NCBI GenBank assembly: GCA_018894105.1
Contig: CM032125.1
Coordinates: 2,852,001-2,916,000, forward strand
DNA length: 64,000 bases
Direction of reading: 5' to 3'
Source: Jacaranda mimosifolia
Taxonomy: Eukaryota > Streptophyta > Magnoliopsida > Lamiales > Bignoniaceae
Shown: positions 1 through 10,886 of the stretch, in pieces
Layout: each line of letters opens with the position of its first letter
Position numbering within the stretch: position 1 is the stretch's first letter
Translations under genes and position numbers: made by a program
The notes under the pieces: generated by a model
The model's input: the letters and a program-made list of their open reading frames with translations, nothing else
The model's database searches: none
What the model was told of the DNA's origin: nothing

Positions 1-117
1 ATTATCACTCAACACATCCTGCATCTATTCCTTTTGGATAACGGCTCCTAGAAATGCATATAATCCAGAGAAAATGCAATCAAGGCAGAACTAATATGAT
101 GAAGAATAGAGAAGTAC

Positions 118-1275
118 CAGATCACCAGCATTATCCAAATAAATCTGGACCACTGCATCCGAAAATGATGCAGGGTCCAGCGGCGCAGCAATATTCCGTT
201 TGCGGGTCTTAATCCGCGTGCCACTGTAATGACATTATTGAAACAATACCACACATCAAAACAGAAAAAGATGAGGAAGCATGATGAGCAATGGAATCCA
301 TTAATGATTAAATATCAGTTTCAGGACAAGATGGATTACAACAAATGTCAATCAAGGAAAAAAGGAACCACACAAACAAAATACCACAATTTGCTTTGAA
401 ATTCAAAAAGTAAAAAACTCCACAATCATATAAAATTTGAGTAAAAATAAGAATGAAAAATAATATAACCACATTATTGAGCCAATACCACACATCAAAA
501 CAGAAGAATCTCAAGAAGCATGATGAGCAATGAAATAAATCCATTAATGAAAAATTATCAGTTTCAGATCACGAATGGGTAATCCAAGTGTCATTCAGGA
601 ATTATGGCAAAAAAGAAGAAATTTATAAAACAAAATAGCACAGTTTGCTTTGAAATTCAAAAAGTAAGAAAGCTTTTGTCACAATCTTTGAAATAATTGA
701 GTAAACGAAGCTCGAAATAAACACGCTAATGCAGTTAACCCATAACAGCCAGAAAAAGTAGACATCAAGCACTTCACATAACACATCCAATAAAATACGC
801 TAATTACTATGACTAAATACTTTCTTGGAAAGTTGACAAAGAACTTACCCGAGAGTGGGTTTCTCCTTGGTGCTGCATTTGCAAAAAAGAAAAAAAGATT
901 GAGAATTAGCAAATTACAACATTTCAAACAAAAGATTAAAAAAGATCTCTCCTTTCAGATCCAAATAACAAATTAATCACCTAAACAAGTTAAAAGCATG
1001 TAATAATTAAAAAAAAAAGGGAAGGAACCCTCTTTAGCTACATCAATTTATAAGAAATTTAAGACAAAACCAAGATCAAATAATAAAGTCCTACAAAAAC
1101 GAACGAACCACACCAGTCAATAAATTAATGAAACTATCGATTGCACATCTATTTAGGAAAAAAAGTGACAGATCTAAATAAAACTAAAGAAATCAAAACA
1201 AAATAACAAGAAAAATGAGCAATTTCAAGAGAAAGAATGATCAAAATGGATTTGCAGTGAAATTATTTACCTCAT
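118..1275 (-). CDS. eIF5-mimic protein (BZW / W2-domain family), 5' three exons, partial
   Basis: This is the start of a translation-regulator gene that continues beyond the left edge. I read three coding exons on the minus strand: 1275-1271 (ATGAG, donor GT), 872-849 (24 nt, acceptor CAG, donor GTAAG) and 223-118 (106 nt, acceptor CAG, donor GTACTT). The phases fit exactly. The joined 45 residues include the segments KEKPTLGG, RIKTRKRNIAAPLDP and DAVVQIYLDNAGDL, which match my memory of the N terminus of plant BZW/5MP proteins. In that family a C-terminal W2 HEAT domain, not in this window, binds eIF2 and competes with eIF5; that function is known for the family, not seen here. The first exon carries only five coding bases, so gene finders may miss the start. 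The open frame at 48-254 is a shadow in the wrong frame. The next exon is not recognisable in bases 1-47. Confidence 0.85.
231..715. repeat. About 240-bp tandem duplication inside the eIF5-mimic intron
   Basis: The intron upstream of exon 3 contains two diverged head-to-tail copies, about 231-470 and 471-715. Shared landmarks are ATACCACACATCAAAACAG (near 247 and 486), GAAGCATGATGAGCAATG, ATCAGTTTCAG, and TTTGCTTTGAAATTCAAAAAG (near 391 and 647). The copies differ by small indels. No exon sequence is included. Confidence 0.85.
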
Positions 1276-1665
1276 AAACCGATTTTAGAGGAATCAAAGG
1301 GAGAACAGGTTCTAGAGAGACTCTCGCAACGCAAACAGAAAAAGGTTCAGAGAGAGAGAAGAAAGAGAGAGAAAGAGAAGGCTATGCAAATTGTTAGAGG
1401 GGAGATTTGCTAAAGAGAAGTATATATTGGAAATACGATGCCGTTAAGAAAGGAAAGTACAACAAGTGAAGAGCACAGCACATGTACATTTGCAAGTGGC
1501 ACGTCGGCCAATGTTCTGTGGGCTTCCGGGCAGGACGTTGTCTTGAATCCTATTGGGCTTGGGCTACCCCATTATTGGAGCTTAAAAAACTATTATTTAG
1601 TTGGGCTCAACTTTGAGGTCCAACTTATGAATACGTTTCCAATCATCTCACATGCATATATATGA
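1276..1665 (-). promoter_or_regulatory. 5' UTR and promoter of the eIF5-mimic gene
   Basis: On the minus strand, the stretch upstream of the ATG at 1275 is a CT-rich leader (GAGA tract on the plus strand at about 1345-1380), typical of plant 5' UTRs. A TATATA lies at about 1423-1428. Further upstream, between about 1515 and 1615, several TGGGCY boxes occur (GTGGGCTT, TTGGGCTT, TTGGGCTC). These are site II type elements common in promoters of ribosomal and growth-related plant genes. The open frame at 1438-1665 overlaps this promoter and I do not regard it as a gene. Confidence 0.5.
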
Positions 1666-2687
1666 CTGAATTTGTTGTTCAAGTTGACTCCCATTTCTTA
1701 CCTCCATGAGTCGATCTCTTTCTATGTTCATTGTTGCCTTCCACTCCATTTATCTTCTATTTCTTTTTCTGTCATTTAAACATACAAATGAGTTGATTCT
1801 AACAAAAAAATTTAATGCTTGAGTCCAACTGAAAATATTAGTCTTAAGTTTGTTAAGCTCGAACATAAAATTTGTCCATAATGCATAAATTTTGTCAGGG
1901 TAGATACATTTTGGTGAAACATGTTCCTAAAACTACCACACTGTGTTGGGATTTTGAAATACATGAATATATAAAAGAAACTTGTGCTCTTTATCTTCTT
2001 GGTCTTGGTTATTTTTTCATTTGATAATAAATTTTATTTTTCCTTTTCATTAACCATTTTATCTTTAATATAATATTTTCATTTCTATTCAATATTCACA
2101 AATTAAGAAAGGAAATCAATTAATATAAAATAAGATTTTGTTTTATACATCCATTATAAAGTAATACAAATTCTTCAAGAAAGTGAAGGACTCGCCTCCC
2201 ATTGTAATTATGATTTTGCGAACACTACTCACTCGCTCTCGTTGATTGTTCTGGTACATAAAACTACCATTTAGAAGCATTCGAAAGAGCCATCATCAAA
2301 ACTCAAATGATCTCATCTATATATGAGGAGCTATGCAACTTGTTAGGTGTTGGTAACCTTTTGCTAGTTAGGTAAGTAAGACAAGCACTTAGATTAGATT
2401 AAGAAACGCAAGTTGCTCGAGGTGTACATTCATGCATGAACCAATATGGAAAGAAGGCTCATAGGACTTTAGAAGAGCATACATATAGTTAAAGGTAAAT
2501 TATTGCACCAAGTAGATAAATGAACAAGAGAAGGGAGAATTTGTTCAAACAAGTATTCGAAAATGCAGAAGCAAAAGCATTAAAAGTTAGGCGCCCGCAG
2601 CAAACCAGGCCAGACAGGCCACTCAGGCAATTTATCAAACACCTCGTAAAAAAGGTGAAATCTCAGAGTACAGCGTAACAAAAACGA
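1666..2687. other. Intergenic, no recognised feature
   Basis: AT-rich spacer between the eIF5-mimic promoter and the 3' end of the next minus-strand gene. I see no long open frame, terminal repeat or RNA gene. The bases just left of 2688 would be the 3' UTR of the small membrane-protein gene. Confidence 0.5.
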
Positions 2688-2995
2688 CTATGGTTTCTCT
2701 TCACGGATAACTTGAGCAGAATCCGAGGAGCCATTGTGGTCGGGAATAGCTTCGTCGACATGGGGGGCTTGATCTTGGGCGTTGATCAGCTGCTCCATGT
2801 CTCTCATTCTTGTCCTCACAACGTTAGTCATCAGAACTGCGTGCAACCCACAAATTCAAGAAGATGTTCGAATGTATAATTATAAATAGAGATGAATATA
2901 ATATAGTAGGTGAGGTGATGGTATTGGTACCAGCCGCAGTTCCGAAGGTCCATAGCCAGAGAATCTTGAGCCCAGGACTCTTGTCTTTCCACATC
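2688..2995 (-). pseudogene. Small single-helix membrane protein gene, two exons with a 1-nt frame clash
   Basis: Exon 1 is 2995-2931, starting ATG TGG AAA GAC and ending at donor GGTACC. Exon 2 is 2836-2688, after acceptor GCACGCAG, and ends with TAG. Exon 1 encodes MWKDKSPGLKILWLWTFG, and exon 2 encodes LMTNVVRTRMRDMEQLINAQ followed by an acidic tail. Together these look like a short membrane-anchored protein of about 70 residues: a basic N terminus, one hydrophobic helix, then a charged helix. I know similar unnamed small plant proteins but no function. The exons do not join in frame. Exon 1 has 65 nt where 64 would keep phase, and the run TTCGGAAACTGC appears to hold one extra A. It could be a recent frameshift, a sequencing error or an unusual splice site. 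There is no other GT donor or AG acceptor nearby that repairs it. Confidence 0.55.
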
Positions 2996-3489
2996 TTCAA
3001 CTTTTGATGGAGGTGGAGATGGGGATCACTTCTAATATTTTGTAATGGATGACCACTAGCGACCCCACTATTTCAGTTAAGCTTATTTGAAAAAGGAAAT
3101 AAAAAAATTAAAAAAACACTATTTATGTGTTTATTATATCTATTATCACATATCAAGTATAGATATAGATATAATATTTTTAAAAATTAAGATAATAATA
3201 TTGCATTACTAAAGTAGTTTATGTGTTTAATAGGGATGGCAATGGATCCGGGTAAACCGGGGACCCGCCCCGTATGGGGTGGGTTCGGGGTGAAACAAAT
3301 AGGGTTCAGGGTGGGCAGCGAGTCTTGATTAGAAAGACCCGCCCAGGTCCGGGGCGGGGTTACAGGTTTAGGTGGACCCACCCTGTATAGTAATTATATT
3401 ATAAATATTATATATAACATATATATTTATATTATATATTATATACTACAATTTACATATATATTTATATTATATAATATAAATTAGAT

Positions 3490-4323
3490 CACTATAAAGA
3501 AAATTATAGATTCATTCATATTGGTCTTGTGCAAATTGCATTTAAACCTTTAACTTTATAAAATCTGCCAGAAAGCTTTATAGCTGCTTTACGTGATGGT
3601 AGAAATATAAATTGAAAAAGATCTTTGATGAATATTATACAATCCAGTCTGGTTCATGGCCCTATTTATTTTGATATTTATCCTAATTTACAATTATTTT
3701 TATCTGATGTTAATATACTTGATGCTCTTACTTCGAATATAAAGACGCATGGTTATACCTATATGCCAGGAACAGAAGTTATATGTATTTGTTATAGAAT
3801 TTATTTTAAACCACTTCACACACTTAATCCATAGTGTAAAAAGGTTAATAAACCTATAAATGAAACAATTCTAATAGAAACTAATTTTAGTAGATCTAAT
3901 ATTACTACTAGAAGAGCTATAAAATGGGAAGAAATTGTTTTTCCTGAAAATTGGATAATAGATCAAGCGGTTAATTTACAACCTATGGTTAATACAAATG
4001 TTACTAATATAATACAGTCTTCTGATGGTTTTGTTCAAATACAGTTTGAAGATAATAAGAAGTTATTAGAACCTTCTTCTAGATTCAGAATATCTAGATC
4101 ACATTCTAGTACATCTTTTTATTCTCATATTTCACCTTTTGATGATATTGATTTTCCATCAAGAGCTTCTACTTCTCAAATTAGAGAAATGTCTTCAAAT
4201 GAATTTGAAATTCAGAATAACAAAGTCAATGAATTAAAAATTCCTAAAAATAATATTGTAAAAGGAATTTATAATAATCAAGAACCGGGAATGACCAAAT
4301 CAGAAATGAAATTTTCTATTTAA
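3490..4323 (+). pseudogene. Pararetroviral movement protein remnant
   Basis: The region resembles the caulimovirid movement protein of the 30K superfamily, which lines plasmodesmata with tubules. The best-conserved block is 3550-3830, with NIKTHGY and a following Tyr-rich strand. The frame is broken by TGA at 3613 (where Trp is expected) and by TAG at 3832. It then stays open from 3835 to the TAA at 4321. The N terminus merges into the AT-rich border, so the true start is lost or unclear. Confidence 0.7.
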
Positions 4324-4538
4324 TGGATTATAGCCAAAAAATTGATTTTAGTCCTGGATCCCCAGCCAGTCAACTTATTCAAAAAGAATTCAATTTACCC
4401 AAATGGGAGCCATTTAGAAAATGGTTTTTTGAAAATTTCAATGGAGAAGAAAAACTAAAATTTCAGAATGAATTTTATTCTTTTACTTCAAAAGAAAATA
4501 AAATAATTCCATTTGTTACAACCTTTTCAAATTTATAA
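4323..4538 (+). CDS. Small pararetroviral ORF between movement and coat genes
   Basis: A 71-residue frame whose ATG overlaps the stop of the movement frame (TAATG), the compact ORF coupling typical of caulimovirids. It includes FNLPKWEPFRKWFFENF and is rich in Lys and Phe. By position it corresponds to the small accessory ORFs (aphid transmission or virion-associated type) of related viruses, but I see no diagnostic motif. It may be a truncated remnant, since related-looking sequence continues past its TAA toward 4650. Confidence 0.4.
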   Translation: MDYSQKIDFSPGSPASQLIQKEFNLPKWEPFRKWFFENFNGEEKLKFQNEFYSFTSKENKIIPFVTTFSNL

Positions 4539-4650
4539 TAATGGAGATAACATATATTTTTCTGCATTTCAAAAACTTTTTGAAAATGAGACACTCCAAA
4601 TTACTACTGCTACTATTAATAAGTTGGTAAAATAGCAAAATTATGCTAAC

Positions 4651-6081
4651 ATGTATCTTAATATTTTAGGAGAACAAATCTCATCTCTTCATAATAGAGT
4701 TGAAAGTTTATATTCTCTTGTAAATCATGTTAAAAATTTGATTAGTGTGGCAAACCTTAATCAAGGCCAACCACAACAACCTGAGGTTATTGCTACCCCT
4801 AGTATTCAACCTCCTCCTGAAATTCATAATTTCAAATTAAAATATGTTAGTGAATTAGTAAAAATTCTTGATAATAAATTTAAAGGATTAAAACTTAATA
4901 CTCTCAATAAAGAATTTGAAGAAGGTATGAGTAATACTGAAAGTTATAATAATTACATTAAAGATGAGATTAATAAAATTAAAAAGTATGTTGATAAGCC
5001 TACTGTGAGGATGTATAATTATCCTAGACCTACACTTCAAGATGTTCTTCATGAGGAACAAGAATATAGAGTCAATAATAGTTACAATGGTAAAAACATT
5101 TATGAATGGAATTTAGGTGGTTATACTGAAAGACAGATTTATAATCTTGTTCATAGAGCGCTTATGTATAGCACAATTTCTAAAACAAATGGAAATAGTG
5201 ATAAAACTGTTGCTAATATGATTGTTGCAGGATTCACTGGCCAATTAAAATGTTGGTGGAATAATTATCTTTCTGTTTCTAATAGAAATGAAATTCTTAA
5301 TACTATTAAGATTGAATCTAGTCATAATGCTGAAAATGTTATTTATACACTTGTTTTTAATATTATAGAACATTTTACTGGTAGATGGTCTGATAATTCT
5401 GAAAATATCAGAACACTTCTTAATGGTTTAAAGTGTCCTACACTTACTTCATTTAGATGGTATAAAGATACATTTTTATCCAGAGTCATGGAACTCCCTG
5501 AGTCTAATAGTACTCATTGGAAATCTAAATTTATAGATGGTTTACCTTCTTTATTTGCTGAAAGAGTTAGAAAGAATCTTAGAAAAGGAGGTAATCAAAT
5601 TGAATATGAAAATTATACATATGGTAAACTTATAGGAACCTGTATTCAAGAAGGTATATCCTTATGTAATGAGATTAAATTAAATCAACAGATTAAACAC
5701 CATAATATTACAGAAAAAAGACAATTAGGTCAATTTTGTAGTCAGTTTGGTATGGAACAATCTTCCAATAGTAAGCCTCATAGGCCCAAAAAAGCTAAAG
5801 CTTCTTTTATAAAAAGAAAAGAAAAAAGAAGAGAAAAGAGAGAAAAAAGAAAGAAAGAGAGAATAGAAAAGAAAAAATCAAGAGCCTGCTTTAAATGTGG
5901 TAAAATAGGTCATTATGCTGATAAGTGTAAAATGAAGAAAAAGATTAATAATCTTAATATTGATGATGATTTGAAAGAAAATCTTTCTAAATTACTTTTA
6001 AATTCTGATTCAGAAATGATTATGATAGTTCTGAAAATTCAGATAATAGTTCTAAGAAATCTTTTGTTTCTAATGATTTAA
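4651..6081 (+). pseudogene. Pararetroviral coat protein (capsid with zinc knuckle)
   Basis: A 476-residue frame. Residues about 1-35 are heptad-like and could form a coiled coil, which would fit a virion-associated segment joined to the capsid. The middle carries the capsid-like GQLKCWWNNYL block (about residue 195). A Lys/Arg/Glu-rich stretch (5805-5880) precedes one CCHC knuckle, CFKCGKIGHYADKC, at about 5887-5928, the RNA-binding signature of caulimovirid coat proteins. The acidic C-terminal tail shifts frame near 6016; its continuation to about 6280 lies in another frame. Confidence 0.75.
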
Positions 6082-6555
6082 AACCATTAGAAAATGAAAA
6101 TTATATTTCTGAAAATGAATGTTGTGATCCTTGTCAACACGGAAATTCTTGTATTAAGCAAGATCGTGATAATGAAGAATTTTATAAAATTCTTGCTCAA
6201 TTCAAAGACTTTAATATTAATGTTTTAAATAGTGATAATTTTATGGAACTTTTAAAGTTGATAAAAGATCCAGAACTTAGATAAAAAAATTATTGATCAA
6301 ATGGAGAACTCCAAGTACTTCTTCTTCTAATATTAATAATTTTGATCAAAATCAAAAAATTTATATTTCTCCAGAACCTTATTCTATGGCTGAGGTTCAA
6401 AAGATTTTGAAACAAAGATAAAAGATTGAAACTCCTACTACAGTTAATGATTTATCTGTAGAAATTCATAATTTAAAGAATGAGATTTGCAATCTTAAAC
6501 AAGAAAATAAATTTCTTGATGAAAGAATTCTATTTTAGAAAACAATAATAAAGTA

Positions 6556-8403
6556 ATGAGTTTTCATAATAAAGATTTTGATGAGATAATAAGATTTCCT
6601 TCTAGTTATAATTTCCTTTCTACACTTGAGATAATTACATCTCAAAAATGGCATATAAAAATTACTTTACTAATTGATAATAAATTTAAAAAAGAACTTA
6701 CTGCTTTAGTTGACAGTGGAGTAAATTTGAATTGTATTCAGGAAGGAATTATTCCTACCAGGTATTTTCATAAAACTATTCATACTCTTAGTTTTGCTAA
6801 TGGTCAGAAATTAAATATTCAATATAAATTACCTAAAGCTTATATTTGCAAAAATAATACTTGTATTCCTACAAGTTTTTTACTTATAAAAAATATTACA
6901 AACCAAGTTATACTTGGTACTCCATTTTTAAAGAAAATATTTCCTATTAAAAATATTGATGAAAAGGTTTTCAAACGAACTTTTGAAGGAAAAGAAATAA
7001 CTTTTCAATTTATTACTGAACCTTTCACTAGAGTTCTTCATCAAATTCAAGATTTGCTTATAGCAAAAAATCATCAAATTAATTTTCTTAAAGAAGAAAT
7101 CAATATTTTAACAATTGAAGAGAAATTTTAAAATCCTAAATTATAGGAAAAAATTGAATTAATAGTTAATCAATTTTCTTTACAAATTTGTAATGATCAT
7201 CCAAATGCTTTTTGGAACAGAAAGAAACATATTGTTAATCTTCCATATGAAGAGGATTTTGATGAAAAGAAAATTCCTACTAAAACTAGACCATGTCAAA
7301 TGAATTCTGAATATTTATAATTATGTAAAAAAGAAATTGCTTCTCTTTTACAAAAAAGTTTAATAAAACAATCCAAGTCTCCTTGGTCTTGTACAGCTTT
7401 TTATGTTAATAAACATTCTGAACATGAAAGAGGAATACCTCGCCTTGTTATTAATTATAAACCTCTTAATAAAGTTTTAAAATGGATAAGATATCATATT
7501 CCTAATAAAAAGGATTTACTTGATAGACTTTATGAAGTTGTCATATTTTCAAAAGTTGATTTAAAATCAGGATATTGGCAAATTCAACTTGTTGAAGAAA
7601 ACAAGTATAAAACTAATTTTAATGTTCCAAAAGGACAATTTGAATGGAATGGTATGCCATTTGGTCTGAAGAATGCTCCTTCAGAATTTCAAAATATTAT
7701 GAATGATATATTCATACCATATAGTTCATTTATCATAGTATACATTGATGATACACTAGTTTTTTCTAAAACTATTGAAATGCATTTTAAACATCTTGAT
7801 ATTTTCAAGAAAATTATTATTCAAAATGGTCTTGTTATATCTAGAACAACAATGAATATTTTCCAAACAAAAGTTAGATTTCTTGGTCATAATATAGAAA
7901 AAGGAAAAATAATTCCTATTAATAGAAATATAGAATTTGCTTCTAAATTTCCTGATAATATTACTGATAAAACTCAGTTACAAAGATTTTTAGGAAGCTT
8001 GCATTATATTTTTGCTTATTATAAAAACTTAGCAGATGATATTGCTATTTTATGTGATAGACTAAAAAAAGTTACTATACCTTGGTCCGAATAGCATACT
8101 GAAGCTGTTAAGAGGATAAAACAAAAGGTCAATAATCTTCCTTGCCTTATGCTTGCTAATCCAAATTGGATGAAGATTATAGAAACTGATGCTTCTAATA
8201 TTGGTTATGGAGGTATTTTAAAACAAATACATCTAGATACTAAACAAGAATATCTTGTTAGATTTTATTCTGGAAAATGGAATAAAAGTCAAAAGAATTA
8301 TGCTACTATTGCTAAAGAGATATTAGCAATTGTTAAATGTGTTTTGAAATTTCAGGATGATTTATATAATCAAAAATTTATTATAAAAACAACAGGAAGG
8401 TAA
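6556..8403 (+). pseudogene. Pararetroviral protease / reverse transcriptase / RNase H, multiply stopped
   Basis: Protease, RT and RNase H lie in one reading frame (6556, 7654 and 8149 are in phase). The aspartic protease motif is VDSG near 6711. RT has the YIDD catalytic box at about 7740 and the FGLKNAPSEFQ block at about 7660. RNase H has the ETDAS motif at about 8173. Stops interrupt the frame at 7129, 7144, 7318 and 8092, and the frame ends early at 8401. It therefore cannot make a working polyprotein. In the family this protein copies the pregenomic RNA in the cytoplasm; here only its fossil remains. Confidence 0.85.
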
Positions 8404-9622
8404 TACCTCCTCTTATGCTAATATTACTGCTGAGGAAGAAAATGATGATTCTTCCAATTATGAAAAAAGTTTGTCCAGAGAAGTAATACTACTATTGGAA
8501 AATAAAGATTTGCAATGGCAAGATGAGCCATGGACCTTAATGCAAGTGTACCTTGATACAACATCATATGCTGCAGGATCTTATAAACAAAGATCACACT
8601 ATGATAATATTCTCATAAGCACAGGGTCCTATGAGATTAATCATTTTTATCTGGCTAATAGTCGGTCCATTTATAATTTTAGTAAAATTATAATTAAGAA
8701 GATTATATTTTCTGAAGAATGGGGAATTAGCACCCTAAGAGAAAAATAATATTTTCGTCAGGAGTTAAAAACTCCAATCAAATTCAATTATTGGGATTAT
8801 ATTGAGGCCTTTAATAAAGCTTTCTTTATGAAAATCCCAAGAAAAAACATTCTTGGTTTACAAAGGTTTCCTATGAAGTTTATAAACGAGAGCTTCCAAA
8901 TTGGTTTCATGAATGGTAGATTAATTATGGTCCATCAATAAAAATTCTTCTTGAACCTTTTAAAGGTTATTATACAGAATGGGCGAATTGTTCACCAAAG
9001 ATTATTACTATTGAATATCAAAATAAGTGGATTGAGGTAATGGCCCCAATGTATTTCTTTATTGAATTCTCTATTCCGTGGATCTGGAAATGGGCTCCAG
9101 AAGTTGATCATACTCAACAGAATATTCCATGCTTAAGAAGGATCTTCTTCACCAAATTCTGGAACAAAATGCTCCTAAAAGATAAAGAAACAGGAGTTTT
9201 CTTTGGGCAAGAAACATTGGATCATATTCAAGAAAATTTTAGAATATCAACAGCTTATTAAAGCTAAGCAACAGAGGGAATCTCCCACTCCTTTCCAACA
9301 TTTGATGAGAAAGATGCAGATGACAAAAGAAGAAATCTCCAAAGAAGATATGATTGAATCATATATTGAAGAAATGAAAAAAGATTTGATAAAAAATTTA
9401 GATGTTGAAATAGATAATAAATCCAATTCCTCAATGGCTACTTCATCAAGAGGAGAAAACCAATTCAATTGCTTAGCAGGAGAATCTCAAGATCCTTATG
9501 AGGAAGAAGACATTTCAATTGAAGCCGTTGAAAAGGTATTCAAGAGTTTAAAAGAAACTCTTAAAAATAATATAAAAAATTCTGAAGAATCTACTTCAAA
9601 ACAAGGATCTATTACAAGATAG
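8404..9622 (+). pseudogene. Pararetroviral downstream ORF (after pol), fragmented
   Basis: Open pieces at 8471-8749, about 8760-9200, and 9203-9622 read like one broken ORF in the position of the inclusion-body/transactivator gene. Recognisable blocks are FFIEFSIPWIWKW (near 9052) and PCLRRIFFTKFWNKML (near 9129). I recall these from plant-genome pararetroviral polyproteins, but I cannot assign a function. The tail 9270-9622 is highly charged (Lys/Glu/Ser). Several stops and shifts separate the pieces. Confidence 0.55.
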
Positions 9623-9775
9623 GAACAAGATGTCATCCAACAAGAATGGACTTGCCATCAGAAATTACTGTGGACTTTTTGACTTTTATAAAGTTACTTT
9701 TGTAATAGTACTATTCGGATGCGAAAATTTTGGAAAAAAGTATTGCTTTATGTTTGAAGTTCGGCCTAAATTGCC

Positions 9776-9783
9776 TATAAATA
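9776..9783 (+). promoter_or_regulatory. Pararetroviral TATA box
   Basis: TATAAATA followed by GAGAAGGCC lies about 150 bp after the last viral ORF, where the 35S-type promoter sits in caulimovirids. A pyrimidine-rich leader start (CTCCCCTTACCTTTCC) follows at about 9822. Whether it is active in the host is unknown. Confidence 0.6.
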
Positions 9784-9899
9784 GAGAAGGCCACTTCAGT
9801 TTTAGGTAGAAGCTAGCTAGAGCTCCCCTTACCTTTCCTTGTATACATCTCTGTAATTTTCATCCTTTGTTTATTTTCAAATATAATTGAAGATTGAAG

Positions 9900-10365
9900 T
9901 TCTTCAAAATTTTCTTTAGGTACTTTTATATTTTTGTTTTGAATTAATATCTCTTTATATTGTTGAATATTTTCCTAAATGGCAGACTAATTTAAATCTG
10001 TGTTGGGCTACATATTTCTTTACACTACTAAGGCATGATATCAAGGGGGGTTTCGGGATACTAAGGCATGATAAGTTTCTGGAAATGTTAGGGGGAATAG
10101 GATATTAAGGGGGTTTCGGGATTTCAACAGGCAGTTTTAATTATAGATCTTGGGGTATGCCCTGGTTTGCCCGCTGAAGCCGTGTGTCAGGCGTTTAGGG
10201 CGTTGTTGGGCCTAATTTGATCTGTAATTAAGACTAGACAGTTAGATATCCTGAGCAAAACACCACCTTCATGGCTGGTTCTTCCCAAGGTTGCCACCTT
10301 TCATGGCTGGCTGGTCCTTATATTCCTGAACCCCTATCATAGCCACGATCCTGCCCCCTGAAATA
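9900..10365. other. Post-promoter provirus leader or junction sequence with a short direct repeat
   Basis: No open frame. ACTAAGGCATGATA occurs twice (about 10027 and 10060), and the GGGGGTTTCGGGAT block also recurs (about 10046 and 10109). This may be viral intergenic leader or a rearranged junction. I searched by eye for the Met-tRNA primer site TGGTATCAGAGC here and did not find it. Confidence 0.4.
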
Positions 10366-10886
10366 TATTATATTATATATATTATATTACAATTTACATA
10401 TATATTTATATTATATATTATATTATATATAACATATATATATTATATTTATATGAGTATAAGTATCCAGTAAGCTATAATACTATATTAGAAAATTAGA
10501 ACTTCTTTTTTTTTTTTTTTTTTTTTTACTTGTTTCAATTTTATTTTCTCAAACCCATTACCTATCACAGCAAAATCTGTACATTCAAGTGATGATTAAG
10601 AAGAGACGGTAAAAAAAAAAAATACACTACAAAAAAAAAAAACCCGGGTTCGGCAGGTCCAACCAGTCGGGTTCTGGGCCAAAGGGAAGGCCGGGTGTGG
10701 CGGGTTTTGGGTCTCTCAATTTTCAAGCGGGGCAGGTCCCGGGTCTTGCCAAACCCGCCCCAAATCCGCCCTGTTGCCATCCATGGTGTTCAATGTAAAT
10801 GAAACGAACACATATGTTTTAAACTTATAATTTTTCAAAACAAAAACATTTACAAATTATTAAATAATTAATTTTATATTTGTACA

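Larger units (their letters stand above)
3487..10365 (+). mobile_element. Endogenous pararetrovirus (Caulimoviridae-like), decayed
   Basis: One plus-strand viral genome copy with the order movement protein, small ORF, coat protein with zinc knuckle, protease-RT-RNase H, a downstream ORF region, then a promoter with TATAAATAG. No integrase and no LTRs are seen, as expected for this family. Every major frame carries stops or frame breaks, so the copy is dead. Both edges lie in similar AT-rich tracts: ACAATTTACATATATATTTA occurs at about 3450 and again at about 10389. This suggests insertion into, or duplication of, a TA-rich tract. The separate-ORF order resembles caulimo- or soymoviruses more than florendoviruses, but genus is uncertain. 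The right edge is approximate. Confidence 0.8.
3231..10785. mobile_element. hAT-like non-autonomous element, interrupted by a pararetrovirus
   Basis: The left end TAGGGATGGCAA (3231) and the right end, read on the minus strand as CATGGATGGCAA (10785), form an imperfect terminal inverted repeat. Both continue into GGGGCGGG-rich sequence. The flanks are GTGTTTAA (3223-3230) and GTGTTCAA (10786-10793), an 8-bp target duplication with one mismatch, as expected for hAT transposons. Element sequence occupies about 3231-3486 and 10366-10785. Everything between is the provirus. GC-rich open frames at both ends (3187-3381 and 10565-10780, minus) are by-products of the ends, not genes. No transposase is present. 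Confidence 0.7.

Noticed and set aside
1438..1665. 75-codon plus-strand frame in the eIF5-mimic promoter
   Set aside because: No family resemblance, and it overlaps TGGGCY promoter elements and the divergent upstream region.
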